Notes: generated by a model from the sequence alone, not told the origin. Shown: positions 1-13,134, counted from the first letter of the stretch. The stretch: 64,000 bases of DNA from Glebionis coronaria (GCA_025667525.1 CM046877.1:619208580-619272579); one strand, 5' to 3'. A program made the numbers and translations.

Positions 1-1006
1 TACTAAATAAATATCAGTTAATTAAGACCCCAATAAAAGAATATCATCACTCACCTACAGACACAGTTCAATAATTATAATCCCTTCACCTTGAAGTGGA
101 TTTATGCCTTGATCCACTGGCAACAAAAGCCATCAGTGAATATGCAATTGTAATAAATAGACATCTACTGATCTATGCTATTTGAAAGAACATGTAAAAG
201 ATGAAAATGCTGAGCTTTGTGAAGGATCTAGATACAAAAATGACAAATAGAAGAGCCGTGATTAAAATCTAGTATTAATGTAATATACCTCTTGAATGTA
301 ATAAACACTATTATCACTATCTTAAAAGAAACAAGTTGTAAAATTATTATTATCACGATGCCATAAAGATAAAAGGATTGTGCATCTAAATCATACCTCT
401 TGAATGTCACACCGGTATGCTTTGCCTGAAGAGAGATCCTCAGGTCTGTAAAATCTCCTAACTTCAATTTTTACAGAGTTAGAGTCAACACGTTTTGAAT
501 TTTTTGTGTCTCTTTAGGGAAAACCTGCTACAAATAGCTGTGTTCAAAATCCAGTACAGGGTTAATAGAATTAGCATAAGCACACTTATAAGTTTCAGCA
601 AGACAATGTCTGTAACAAAAATCATATGGGTTGCTACCAAAACTTTGCAATAATACTGCAATTCGTGGCAGCATGGCAGTCCATTTCGCACCCATCCTCA
701 ACAACTGCAATATCAACTTCCAGGATCTGTAACATCAATTACTTCACCAAACTGAGCCTGAAATTTGTTTTCTTGTGTCCCTAAAATTCGAACGGACACC
801 ATCAGTGGAAACACAATCATATTCGCCTGTCCAATAACGCAAAAAAAATCAAGAAAACAGTACATAGGGTTAGTTATAAAAAATATAAATAATACTACGT
901 AATACTAAAAGAAATAAATGTTTCAGCTTTGAACCATTACTAAAACTTATACTCCTAGCTGTCTTGGTGTCTGCATATTTAGACCTGTAAAAAAAGTAGT
1001 CCTTAC

Positions 1007-1311
1007 CATCTCTATTAGTTCAATAGATGACTAATATATATATATATTGGCTTGTAGGTTGAATATCTATTCGTCGGACTTTTGCTGCGACTGAATAAAT
1101 AACAATCAGGCAGTGCATAAGAAAAATGTGCAGCAAAATAACTATATAGTGAAGAGGTTACTGTTAGTGATACCATGCTACAAAAAAATCAATTACTAAG
1201 CCTTCCTAAAAAGAGAATTGAGAGTTATTGCAGTACCTGTAGAGATGGTATTCACGCTGATTCCATGCCTTCTTCCAACTTCAAATGCCAAAGACCTGCG
1301 TCTGTTAGCGA
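1007..1311 (-). pseudogene. enoyl-ACP reductase-like exon fragments
   Basis: On the minus strand 1237-1311 translates without stops to a peptide containing LAFEVGRRHGISVNTIS. This closely follows the conserved segment of plastid enoyl-[acyl-carrier-protein] reductase (FabI/MOD1 family), which reduces trans-2-enoyl-ACP to acyl-ACP in plastid fatty-acid synthesis. The piece is flanked by a TATAG acceptor and a CAG/GTACTG donor. A second piece at 1007-1090, after a TTCAG acceptor and before a GTAAGG donor, begins with bases resembling the next exon (a Ser-Arg-Ala-Ala-Lys region) but then diverges and contains stops. The Rossmann-fold N-terminus and the rest of the C-terminus are not found. It is a fragment only. 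The family call rests on one motif of about 17 residues, so an unrelated SDR protein is possible. Confidence 0.42.
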
Positions 1312-2615
1312 CTATAATGATTAATACCTAATAACACTTGAAGCAAGGATCTGGAACGTAGTTGCTGTTGATGTGGTACAGTAACCATTAACCTACCATC
1401 TATACGTAAAATAGAAATCGTCTATGGAAATAGTTGCCGACTTCCTGATACATAAACCAAAGTAAGAAATGTTAAATTACTGATCTATTTGCTCACTTGT
1501 TTCATATTTGTTGTCTTGCCAGCTATAAGGTAAAGCACGTTTTAAAAAAACACTGTTGAGGAGGATCATAGTGTGTACCTCATAGTTTTGTGGTTTTATT
1601 TCCAGCAAACAAAATATTGTTTTGAGTGTATACCATACTTCCATCGACTGAACGCAGCACTACCTCAGCACCAGCTGGTCTGTTTTTGTTTGTTCGTGCA
1701 GTTCTTGAGTCACCGTGTTTTTGCCGATCTTCTGACTGAAGAAGACAAAAAGGTTTGTTTGTTCTAATACATAATAAAATACAACAATTGTAGTAGAACC
1801 TGGAAGAATTAAGTAATTCTTTACAGGAATGTGTACCTACTGCTGATATGGAGAGGACAGTCAATGACCGACTCCAATAATGATTTAAGCACTAAATTAA
1901 GTGTTTTGACTACAGTTCTATCTGTAATTGGCGCCATGAAGATAAAAGAGCCTCAAGTTGTGCTTCTCAAAAGGGCGGGAGATCAACAATAATTCTGAAA
2001 AAGCCATTGAACGATACACATAGCACCTAAAACTATATATGAACATTCGCACCAGTTGAAATTATATAGTCCATAACCATACAGAAAATGATTAAAAAAG
2101 AAAAATTAATTGTTACCTGTACAATTAAAGTGTTGATATGCCTGATCTTCTCAATATTATCCAAGAGATATGAATCTGTCGATAAGAACCAAAACATGAA
2201 ATTGCAGAAAAAACTCACAATCAAATTAGGGCAAATAAGATATACTTAAATTAAATTAAGGAAAAATCGAATTCGAATATGGATGTGATGAAACTTACTT
2301 GATTATATCTCATCATTGTCGTCCACATCATTGCCTTCTACCAGATCGTGATCCTGATTTGTGAACATTTATTAGCAAGGTTATGAGCAAGGTTGATTGT
2401 GGATTTTTAGTGGATTGTGTGTTTGTGTGTGTTGTTACTGTTTAATTGTTTGATTCAAACAACAACGATGAAAGATCAGTTGATTTTTTCTATGTTTTTA
2501 GGATTAGGGTTTTACCAACCCGTTGTTTAGAGAACGGATGGTTTTTGTGTGTGCTTTTACACCGTAGGTGTGTGGGAGAAAATGAAAAAAAAGGTTTTTA
2601 GTATTATATATACCC

Positions 2616-2661
2616 CGCGTTTTGAAAACGCGATTTTTAGAAAAATGTGTTTTCAGAAAAC
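2616..2661. repeat. three adjacent perfect short palindromes
   Basis: Three perfect inverted repeats stand nearly end to end: CGCGTTTTGAAAACGCG (2616-2632, one-base centre), ATTTTTAGAAAAAT (2633-2646, two-base centre) and GTTTTCAGAAAAC (2649-2661, one-base centre). They share a TTTT-centre-AAAA design, and each could form a hairpin. They lie about 140 bases left of the (TA)n tract. Function unknown. Confidence 0.7.
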
Positions 2662-2794
2662 GTATCCCAGCCAAAAGTGACGAAAATTAGGCAAGTTTTG
2701 AGATTTTTTAGGTAAATCTCAAATGCTATTGGTTTAAAGATGTGACTGGGATATGACTGGATTAAAAAGTGTGGTATCAAGTCATATTTATAGC

Positions 2795-2802
<8 letters not shown>

Positions 2803-2864
<62 letters not shown>

Positions 2865-2865
2865 T
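2803..2865. repeat. (TA)n microsatellite
   Basis: An almost pure TA dinucleotide run of about 60 bases. It marks the exact point where similarity to the other LTR copy of the Tekay-type element begins. The matching tract in that copy (26058-26272) is about 215 bases long. Confidence 0.95.
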
Positions 2866-4214
2866 TCTGCCTATCCGCATATTACCGATTTTGAACATAC
2901 AAAAAGTTTGTTATGATTAGGGGGTCTTACCCTAACCCATTTGCTTAGCCATCCTTCAGATCTCTTATTTAATATATAAAACAACTATCATGCTCATTAT
3001 AGGGCTCAAGTGTACTCTTAAGTACCCCAATCACCTTAAAACATTAAATTAAACCCGACTGATTTCAAAACTGTTTTGACCTCCGACTGTTTAACCTGTA
3101 TTTGACCCACCTCCCGCCGTCCAATTTAGTTCTCGTTTCTTGCATTTGAAAGCCACTTCAAATACATATTCAGGGATGCTTGGATGGCAAAATAAGGGTT
3201 TGTAGAACTCTAGATATGATCAAAACAAGTGACATAAAATTTTGCTCAGTTTTTAAAAACGAATTTAACACAATTAGCTTAAGTAATTACCATCACCATG
3301 TATAATTATTATCTCTAATTAATCTAATCATGTTTATACCATTATAATACAAAATTCATAATTAACTTAACCCTAGATCTATCATGTATTGATTGTAAAA
3401 GAATTAAAAACAATTTAATTAAAAAGTGTATTGAATATTTTACCTTAGAATTTTTGAAAGAAGAAAAATTTATGAAGAACCCTAAATAGACTCCATTGAT
3501 TTCGACTTAAGCTTGATCTCCAGGGGATTATGATGTGTTTTTAGTTAATAAAAAGTCTTTATATAATTTCCTAACAAGTCCTTGGCCCATTACAAAAGCC
3601 CGGTTCCTTTTTTTTCCCTTTTTTCTCTTTTCTTTCTTTTTAATCAGCCTAAACCGACTTTAACATATATTTTTTAATTTTTTTATTACTTATTATTATA
3701 TTATTAATAATACCTTAAATTACCTTAATTTAATTCAGCTCCTAAAGCCTCCGAAACCTTAAAACCGTAAAACTAGTCAATTTTACGCGTATACCGAAAA
3801 AAAACGTAAAATATACAGTTTTAAAAAAAATCTCAAATTTTGAAATAAATTTTATAACTAAGTCCTAAATGACTTAAAACCATCCCAAAAAATACTCACA
3901 TGACTAAATACCTTACCCGAGACCTCTAAATGCTAAACCCCAAATCGTAAAAAAAATACGATTTACTATAATACTTATACGTATACGTAAAACACCAAAA
4001 TAACACCATTTCATTTCATAGTCACTAATTTGTGAGCTCATGAACATGAAGTAACCGTTCCTCGATTTACTTATGAGTACTTTATACCCATAAACGATAT
4101 CCACACCAACCTTGTTCACGCAAAATAACATGTAAACACGCAAATCACATAGTCACACATAAATTAACCTTAAAATAAGACCAAGTGACGAATCTCAAAA
4201 CCACAGTTGTCACA
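2866..4214 (-). repeat. Tekay-type 3' LTR, truncated at its inner-terminal end by (TA)n
   Basis: Aligns with 26273-27499 plus 39750-39885. It begins, on the minus strand, with TGTGACAACTGTGG beside the polypurine tract. A TATA-like motif TTATATAAAG lies at about 3557-3566 and is conserved at about 26965-26975 in the other copy. The last roughly 1.3 kb of the LTR (R/U5 side) is missing. Confidence 0.8.
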
Positions 4215-4232
4215 TCACTCCCTCCTAATAAA
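4215..4232 (-). other. polypurine tract of the Tekay-type element
   Basis: The minus strand reads TTAGGAGGGAGTGA directly before the LTR start TGTGACAAC. It follows a CTCGGGACGAGATTT segment of the kind found between the pol stop and the 3' LTR in Tekay/Del elements. It would prime plus-strand DNA synthesis. Confidence 0.7.
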
Positions 4233-4245
4233 AATCTCGTCCCGA

Positions 4246-7200
4246 GATTTACTCCTTAGGATCGTCATTATCCATTAGCTGAGGATACTTGCTCCTCATA
4301 AATCCTTCCCGTTCCCACGTGAACTCTAGTCCACGTTCCAAATTCCATCTACCCATAACTACGGTATATTACCCTTTTTATCCAACGTCCTAGCTTTACG
4401 ACCCAAAATCTCTATCTGCTCTTCGATAAAACGAAGACTCGTATCCATACTAATATCATCTAACGGTACTTGTAAGTCAGTTCTTGCTAAGCATTTCCTC
4501 AAGTTTGATACATGAAATACGTCATGCACACTACTCAATTCCTCCGGTAATCTCAACATATACGCCACTAGCCCAATCCTTTCAAGGATTTCAAATGGAC
4601 CCACAAATCTAGGTGCTAACTTCCCTTTTCTTTCCAAACCGCATCACCCCTTTCCATGGTGAAACCTTTAGCATAACTTTATCTCAAATCTCAACGGCTT
4701 CCGCCTCTTGTCCGCATAGCTCTCTTGTCGGTTCTTTGCTATTTTCAACCTCTACTTAGTCACTGCGACCACCTCCATAGTTTTCTGATCCACCTCCGGT
4801 CTAATACATTGGCCGCTTCTAAATTCATCCCACTGTAACGGTGATCCACCTCATCTCCTATGAATTAACTCCAGCAGTTTCTACTACAATTCCTATCACC
4901 ATACCTAACGGATTCTATCCTTTACGGATTTTCCATCATTCGGAAGTTCTCCCAACCTTAAACACATCCAATGGTATATGCAGGATTGCATAACCAAAAG
5001 CTTCCCATAATATTCACAAGAAACATGTCAGAACCACCACCTCATCCTTGCTTTCCCATGCTCGGCACCAAGTAACTAACCATCCTTCCTACTAACATGT
5101 GTTACACCTTTTCTCTAGGTGGACGTTCCATTGTTCGTGACTACTAACCTCTTGCTCTAACGGTTTCTCTTCAATATCACCCCACTATCTTCATAACCTC
5201 TTGCTCCCTCGAATCATTCTTCCTCCATACTACTTTTCGCTTGTCTCTCCACAATCTTAATTTCCATACCGTCTTATATCCCGTCTTCAGCCTATAATTT
5301 AGGTGTTTCCTCCTTTATTCGTTACATCCTCATTAATGGGGAATATGCCCCTCTCACCGGTGACTCTCTCTTTGTAGGAGAATTCTTCCTAATATAATGC
5401 GTTCTCCAACTATCTCCAAGTCTCACGCCAATGCTCTAGGCGTCTTTCTCAGTTACCCCTATAGTATGCTCATACCAAACATTAGTCTATCAACGGTATA
5501 CTACGCTTGCTTCCCATCGTTTCTTCCATTGCCATAATCCTTCATAAGGCATTCCATACATATTAGGCTAACTTTTACGCAAAACCCTCTATTCCATCAC
5601 ATCCGTACGCAATCCTTCCAACCTCTCAACTACGTGACTTCTCATTCCTATTGAAATATGAGATGAATTAGTCAGTCTATCGACTATCACCCAGCTCTCG
5701 TCGTACTTATTCCTTCACCCCATTATGTATCCCATTCACCAACTTCGTCCTTACATCGCCCTTTCTAAGCTACTCCTATCTATGTAGGAAGTATAGTCTA
5801 CGTCCCTTTTCTCCATATGATTGTCCAAGCCACGCAACATACATGTTGACGCGTTCTCTGCTTTAGACAACTCAACTCGTGCAACCTACATCCTTCATCC
5901 AAACCACCCTAATACGTCATCCATATAGTTCAAGTTCGTCTCAGCTTCACTTCATTCTTCTTATTCCATGTCTCATCAACCATGCTTGCCTTTCCCAGAT
6001 GGTACTTGGCCTTGCAATTTTCTTTCATCACTTAACTCCACCCATCACCTTTTCCAAATGTTCAATCAAGATGATTAAATATGTGTTGGAGACGTTCATG
6101 ATCTGTATAGATCATTCTTTACGTCTCGTACCCCAAATGCCTCTAGCATTCTAGGCAGATATAATAATCCAGCTCCACTAACTAAGTCTATCTAGTTCTT
6201 CCAAATCTTTAGTTCCCACAACGTATAAACAACCGCCTTTCTTTGTCGTTCTCGTATACATCCAAATCCTTGCTCCACGTATCGTCATGCTTCGCGAATT
6301 CATCCAGTCCTTCCGATAATTCCAAGATCTGCTCATTATCCAATCCACCTATTCAGCCTCCAAAACGCTTCCTCACCCTTCTTTACTTTGCCCCTTGCTG
6401 GTTCCACGATATGCCATCATCTCTGACTACTTGTCCTGGCCAACTTAATCCTAAAACTCACACTTGAAAATCTCACGTATAATTCCCTTTCCTAACAACT
6501 TCAAAACCAACTCATAATTCGCCTCACTCTCCTTCTTAGATTTGAGTAGATCATGATGTCGTCGATGCTCCCGATGACAACTCGTTTATATATTGTCATG
6601 CACCCCCGGTTCATTGACTCCATGAAAACTGCTAGCGCCTCGGCGAAGCCAAAATCATAACCGTAAACAAAAAGCGTTCATACAACATCCTTAGCAGTTT
6701 CAACTACGTCCTCCTTGCACCCTCTCTTAGAAGCAATACGAATAAATTTCTACCTCGTTCTACTCGCGAAAATCTACACGTATTCTAAAATGCCAATACT
6801 TCCTCTTATCAGACCACTCATCCGCTTTTCACAGCCAATCTACTACTAAGCAAATCAAATTTTACCTTGCATCCGTTGCAATTTCTAACAACTCTTGCTC
6901 TTAAAATCATTCCATCAACAATTTCCTTGGAAAGGCACTAACTACAACTCCTCTCACTTCTCGTACTTGCTCTATTTATGGTTCTACCTCACAATAATAG
7001 GCAAACCTACTAAATCTCAGGAAATTTTCGGAATACTTACATGCCTTACGAACAATCATAAATACCTTTGAGGTATTATATCCCCTTCCAACACTCTCTA
7101 TGGCGCGTTACTTGTGCCAATATCCATACATTATACAAATCTCTATTCATCTCCCTTGGAACACCTAAGAGACCTCATGACCACATTAGTTCGTCTACGA

Positions 7201-7340
7201 ACTTTTAACTCTTCATCCCCACTAAGGGCATTCCGACCATTCTCTCAGGGCCACCTACTTAATCGTGTAGGCGCGACCAAGTCTTTCATATGTCTACCTC
7301 AACACTCCCAATCAATACGAACCCAAAACTACATCCTGAA
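4246..7340 (-). pseudogene. decayed Ty3 (Tekay-type) gag-pol remnant
   Basis: Read on the minus strand, this is a heavily mutated chromovirus polyprotein. The best part is the integrase C-terminus and chromodomain-like tail (4637-4246). It has the motifs PRFVGPFEILERIG and VHDVFHVSNLRK and ends ...KYPQLMDNDDPKE before a stop, close to the usual end of such elements. Near 5640-5700 an integrase-core motif (W-V-I-V-D-R-L-T) is readable. Near 6530-6670 a reverse transcriptase palm is readable: FGFAEALAVFMESMNR, then an I-D-D-I motif. Around 7200-7290 there may be a zinc-knuckle remnant. Frameshifts and stops are everywhere, so no product is expected. The apparent plus-strand reading frames here are chance openings on the opposite strand. 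Confidence 0.75.
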
Positions 7341-8825
7341 TCCACTAGATACGATCAACGAATCAAACCCACGGATAACTAACGACATTTCACGTGCACG
7401 AGTTAAAACAGACCAAAACCACGAAAACTCAAAAGGAAAACTCAAACATGTACCAATTCAAATGACTCATAACAACGAAAAATGATCCAAGAAACACTTA
7501 ATGGCAACCAAAACATCTTATGCCCCGCGACATATTATTTAAACCGTGCACAAGATCGACTTTTCCAAAAAAATATTTTTTTTTCTTTCCTCACCACATC
7601 TATGTGACTCAAACAATCTACAAACAACCTTCTAGACGATCTCAAAACTCAACTCAAAGACTAGGTATCCCGTGCATCCCAAATCATAAAAAAACTACTA
7701 TTCAAAACTCAACCTTGAACCCGTCACTTGTACCAAAATTTAGATCAAGCTACTGACACCCCATGACTATACATACCAAATATTTGAGAAGTATATTTCC
7801 GAGTACATATTTTTAGGCTTTTGAATCACCCAAAAAGCTTTAAAAACGAACAAGTTATGACCAAAACAGTTTTATACTAGTTGTTTTTTTTTTAAAAACT
7901 AAAGAATCCTCTTAGTAATTAACGTAATCCTTTTTAAATGAAAAGAAATAAATGTATGTGAAATTTTCATGAATTTTGTTTAGTCTTGCATAAATAATTA
8001 TAAATGACGTATATTGATTAAGCTCATTTAAAAAAACTATTTAAGTAGAAAGAAATTTTATTTCGCTTTATTTTAAAGAAAGTCTTTTAGAATTTGAAAT
8101 AAATAAGTGTTGATTAAAAAAATCTTATGTTACATCTTGTTTCAAACACGACTCCAACACCTTACCCTTATTTTACCGAATACAACCAACTATCTAACTC
8201 TATAGTAGATTTGCAAGTCCCTTTTTTTTCAATATATACCGACCAAAAGAAATGTAAGACCCAACACAAAAGATTTCATTATCTCAAAAGAAATCCCAAG
8301 TTATTTCAATAGACTTAAAACCAAGAACACCATTTTAAAACGTACACGTGAAATACGAAACTCAAAGAATACGCTACAACGGAGGTTTAATATAAAAAAA
8401 GAGAGCTAGCCACCCTCCTAAGGATACAATCGATAATTGTAGGGGATCATACATATATAGGCATATCGGGATACATATACTTAAATCCATCTAACATCTA
8501 CTATACAAGCATGTACTAACCCTCTTTCATGCAATCATACTTAGGAATCCATTGAAGTTGTGGTACTTGTATAACTATGTTGGCCACCATACTTATACAA
8601 TTACCCTTCCCCAATGCACTCCTTCCTATGATGACACTTATAAGATTTAATACAACACATAACACATATATCCATCTACTCACATAAGCTCATAACCACA
8701 TAACCAAAAAAAGTCCAAAACTCCATCCAATAAAATAACATAGTCAAACTCTTGAAATACATAAATCCATAGTCTAGCTAAAATAGCATAGACTAAATCC
8801 AAAACGAAAACATAATAAGTTATAA
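7341..8825 (-). other. non-coding or unrecognisable 5' internal part of the Tekay-type element
   Basis: This AT-rich stretch continues at 24272 after the nested Athila-type element. I recognise no coding domain. At 7756 the plus strand reads CTGACACCCCATGAC, which resembles a Ty3 LTR edge, but no primer site sits beside it and no second copy occurs in the window, so I do not call another LTR. Confidence 0.45.
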
Positions 8826-8830
8826 GTCAT

Positions 8831-11800
8831 TGATGAGACGGCTTTTATACATGGTCTCATCGTTCTTTTTGGACTTAAAATGCATTAAAAATCATCAAAA
8901 TACCCAAATATATGCTTGTGTTTGTTGCTTGTGTAATTTAGGTACGGATATTGAGAAAATGACAAAAGATCACAAGAATCACGCAAAAATGAACACGGGA
9001 AATGAAGCCGCACGATGAACCAAGCCCTAGTGAGGAATTTTCCAAAGAAAACCCTTGAAGATTTGAAGAATATTGAAGATTGGTCCTCCAAGTTTGAAGA
9101 ATTGACACTTTATACCCTTGTATCTTCATAATTACAAGTTTGGTCCCTAAAGTTTGTCAAAATTACAAAAAGGACCCATAACTTTGAAGAATTGGCAAAT
9201 TTAGTCCCTCAACAAATCTAAATTGTCAAATATGGTCCTCCAAGAAGTCAACCAACAAGTCAAAGCCTTGATGTTTCAAAACATGGCAAATTCAGTCCTT
9301 GGAAAATGAAGAAATTGCATAAATAGTCCTTGTTTCAAGATTACAAAAAGATTGTGCCAAAAATGACAAATCTACAAAGTTATTTACAAAGGGGAAAGAA
9401 TTTGAAGCTATTTATTACAAAATGAAGAAAACTTGGAAGACTGGGGACTATTGTTGCCCAGACACAAAACCTTTCCCCACCAATTGGCTGCTGCCACCTC
9501 ACGTCTGCTGCCTTGTCACCCTCCCACATCAGCATCCACTAACCCCAAATATTAATTAATAAAACGATTTAAACTCGTTTTATATATTATAATTTGGTGG
9601 GAAACAAGTATTGTTCAAGATTAACCCCCTTAATCCCCTTTGTTCTTAACCAAACAAGCCCAGATTTTTAATCTTCAATTCAAAGGGTTTATCTAAATTA
9701 ATCACCCAGAAGTTTAATTTAACCTTAAAGCTTGACATCCCATGTGATAACTGAGATCCAGCTCACCCCACACTTGCTACCTGCCAAAACCATATCACGG
9801 GTCACCACTACCATCCAAAAATCTTTGACCCTTTGAACGCTTAGGATTCATTGGCGTGTTCCCTAAGCACAAACCAACACTCAAGATCATCTCTAGGACA
9901 CAAGGACACTCAGAGTTGCTCACATGACACCAAGAACAAAAGGCATCTTCCTGGTATATCCAAGATTCGTCCAAGGGTATTTTTGGAAGAACAAGCTTAG
10001 GGTTTGCATTCTAGATAGTTCTGTAACCATGTATAAAAGGGTGCCTGTACTCTTTTCTTTTGCTTGTTCCAGTTTTGATGTAATTTTATTTTCTAAAAAT
10101 TTAATGAAAAGTTTTTTAACCTACATGAAACTGTGATCCATTTACTTTCCAGCATTTTAAATTTTAAAGTTTGTTCATCTTTCTTCAAGTTTGTGTTTTA
10201 AAAAAAAAAAAAAAAAAGAGTTTTCAAAAAGGTTTTTAAGTTTCTGATTTTGAGCAAGTTCTTGGTAAGAACTTGTGTCAAGATTTGGTATTTCCAGTTT
10301 TAATTCATTGTGTTAATGCTTGAAAGATATCATTGAAACGTGTTTGTAAGGTTTGGGAGGTTTGTGTAAGATTTTTAAGAAAATTAAAAAAGAAACAGAA
10401 TATATCATATACCTTGTTCTTGTTCTGTTTTTGATTTTTCAGGTTTGACCTATTGTTGATCATTGCTGCACCAACCCCAGTTGGTAGGAAGTGGTATTGC
10501 AACCACAAAGAACCCTGGATGTAGGGTTCTTTGGTAAGAAATTATTACATTTTTCAATTTTTCTGTTTTAAGTGAAGTTTAGGTGATGTTATATATTTTG
10601 GTGCTAAAAGTGTGATTAATCTGGTGGATTTGAGTTCTCTTATGTTTGTATGAATGTTAGATGCTATAAAAATCATTTTGAGTAGCTTTTAAAAGTCTTT
10701 GTTTGAGAAATTGTTGATTTCAATTTTTAAGGGTGTGTTTGGATCTGCTTTTAATTTTTGAAAAGTTTGTTAGATTTTGAAGATAAAACGTGTTAGATGG
10801 AATGAGTAGGGTTGAGTAAGTTTGTGTGAAGGTTTTGTTTAAGATTGGTGAAATTTGGATCAAGTTACAAGTGTTAAAAGTGAAATAGCATAGCTAAAAT
10901 CTGCATATGTCTATTTCTGCCTATTTTGATGATTTTTTGTGCTTCAATTTCATAATCTGTTAAGTTATAGATCATTCTAGGGCTTGAGTTTGCTTGTGTA
11001 TCAATTGGTGCTATTGTATGCATAATAAGGGAGATTGAAACTCATTTGTGTGCAATCTGTTAAGCAAAAAAAGTCCACAGACCTATCATTTTGCATCAGC
11101 AACTTGAAAATGCCATGTTGAGCTTTGATTGTATGGTTTGTGCTAATTGTTGATTATTTGCTGCTTGTTTTTGTGTGATTATTGACTCCTTATACTCAAA
11201 GGAGTATAAGGGTGCCTTTTTTGTCCAAAATAAGCTTTCAAATAAGCTTTCCTAAGCTTAATACTCAACTGAACAAAAGTATACACTAGCAGTGGGAACT
11301 CCTTTCCCACTGGTAGTCCACTGGTTTCCACTGCCTAGCTAAAAGACAGAAAACCATCACAAGTCACTTTCAGAAGTTCATATTTTTGTCTTTAGTGGTT
11401 GATTTTAGGAATTAGAGTTTCAAACCAGTGCCATTATTTTTCTTATTTAATTTAGAATTTTTCTGATTAATTAAATTTTTATTTACTGTTCATTTAGTAA
11501 TTTTTAGGTTAATTAGCTATTTTTAATTAACTTTAAAGTTTATGTTTTTGTCTTTTAGTGCCAAAAAGTAATATTTTTAGGTTTAATCAATTTTTCTGAA
11601 CTTAGAATAATATTTTAAGGTTTTTAGTTAAAAAGTATTTTACTGTTCATCTTTTTATTAATTTTTAGAATTAATCTAAGTTAATTAGGGTTTTAATTAA
11701 ACTAGTTTTGTCATTTAGTGGAAAATTTAATATTTTTCAAGATTTTTCATTTTTCTACTGTTCATTAGAGTAAAATAGGATTTTTAAAATTGGTAGATTA

Positions 11801-12387
11801 TTTTTAGCACTATTTAATTATTTTTTTATAATTATTTTAATTTTAAAATAGTTTTTAGTAATTAAAAAATAGAAAAATAGTATTTAAATATTATAAAAAA
11901 TACTTTTTAGTTTTTAAATAATATAAGTAAGATATTTGTTCAATAAAATCATATTTTGGACATTTTGATTAATTATATTTAATTTTAGGGCTTTAATTAG
12001 CATTTAAAATTGAATATTTAATTAATAAAAGGTTTTAAAATATTTTTATTGGATTTTATTCCTTATTTATATTATTTTAGACTTGTTTTAGCTTATAATT
12101 AATTTTTAGGTTGAAATTTTTTTATTTTTGTCGTTTTTTACGGTTTTACTTTTACGCCTTTTTCGACGTAGTTTAATTAGTTTTCGTAACCGTCTTTTCT
12201 TTCCTTTCTCATTTCTTTTCTTCTTGATCATAATCACAAACATCATATATCAACTCTTAACACAACGCACTTGCCTCCTTGGGAAATGAACTTGCTTGGT
12301 CATTGGTGCTCGATTTTCCTAAACCGACACTTAACGCTTACCACTATTTATTGCTCTTTTCCTAAAGAGTAGTAAAACACTACATCA
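8831..12387 (+). repeat. Athila-type 5' LTR (3557 bp)
   Basis: Starts TGATGAGACGG directly after the GTCAT duplication and ends CACTACATCA three bases before the primer site. It is AT-rich and matches 20713-24266 almost base for base, with an indel near 9006 and another in a poly-A run near 10200. Short open frames inside it recur in both copies and are not convincing genes. Confidence 0.95.
10032..10040 (+). promoter_or_regulatory. TATA box of the Athila-type LTR
   Basis: TATAAAAGG in the LTR, identical in the 3' copy at 21912-21920. It fits a Pol II core promoter, which would place the transcript start around 10065. Confidence 0.6.
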
Positions 12388-12390
12388 TTT

Positions 12391-12408
12391 TGGCGCCGCT
12401 GCCGGGGA
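12391..12408 (+). other. primer binding site of the Athila-type element
   Basis: TGGCGCCGCTGCCGGGGA lies three bases after the 5' LTR. This is the class of primer site seen in Athila elements, complementary to a host tRNA 3' end. It starts minus-strand DNA synthesis. Confidence 0.85.
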
Positions 12409-13134
12409 GGCGTGTTGTGTTTTGGTTGAACCATTGTTGTTTTCTACATTAGCCATAAAAGTATTTGTATTAATAGCACTCTATTAATACGTATTATCGT
12501 TTTTCGATTTTTGTGTGAATATTATTACTATATTGTATACGTAGAACAATAAATTTACAAGTACTCCAAATACGTGAGCAATCACAACCTTGATTCGGGA
12601 TTTCATCACTCGATCATTGTATTCGAATCTCAAACCAAAGAAAAAAGGAAAAAATAGATAAATACTTTCGTGAAGCTTGATTTTGATAATACAAACTATA
12701 AGGTGGGTATAAGGCGGTTGTATTTCACGACCTAAAGGAAAAAGGCTCTTAAGTGCTTCGCGCCGCCTCGTTTCCTCCGCTTGCTTGTGCGTATTTGATT
12801 TTGAGAGTGAATCGAGGGTTTTGCCGCCCAAAGTATTATTAAGTATCATATATATTTTCTTGGTTTCATTTGATTAAACCCTCTTGAACGATTTGGTGTT
12901 CCACCATCGTTCTAAAGTCATCGAAGGCGTTCACTTCACGTGTTCGTTTTCATTCCTTGAGGCTTCTTTAATCGAGAGATTTGATTAAGGAGGAGATTTG
13001 TAGATTTGTGTCTACTAATACATTCCAAAAAATCCAAAAAAGTTAAAAACAATCAAAAACCACAAAAAAAATTGAAAAAGTAAAAACACCAAAAAGAATC
13101 TTCTTTGCTCGCCTTCTCGTTGTACGTGACGTTT
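12409..13134 (+). other. 5' untranslated leader of the Athila-type element
   Basis: About 0.7 kb between primer site and gag, without a supported reading frame. The end, 13020-13100, is a run of CAAAAA-type repeats that leads into the gag start. Confidence 0.6.

Larger units (their letters stand above)
1..2802. other. degenerate single-copy-like flank with no intact gene
   Basis: This stretch has no LTR structure and no long open reading frame, and it is AT-rich. Short pieces on the minus strand look exonic. Around 725-840 one reading gives about 40 codons without a stop, and around 420-480 another gives about 20, but I recognise neither. Around 2290-2375 the minus strand encodes a short acidic tail ending in a stop. 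Only the exon-like match at 1237-1311 has a family I can name. The stretch could be a decayed host gene, or gene fragments carried by a Helitron or Pack-type transposon. I see no clear Helitron termini. Confidence 0.4.

Noticed and set aside
5879..7756. Plus-strand open frames of 74-123 codons
   Set aside because: They lie opposite a decayed minus-strand pol, show no domain, and have compositions expected of antisense readings.
7756..7775. Possible LTR edge CTGACACCCCATGAC
   Set aside because: No primer site, no polypurine tract and no second copy in the window.
8830..9018. Open frame shared with 20712-21011
   Set aside because: It lies at the edge of the Athila-type LTRs and differs in length through an indel; not a gene.
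13105..13134. Earlier gag start
   Set aside because: It begins at TTG; the first ATG in frame is 13135.
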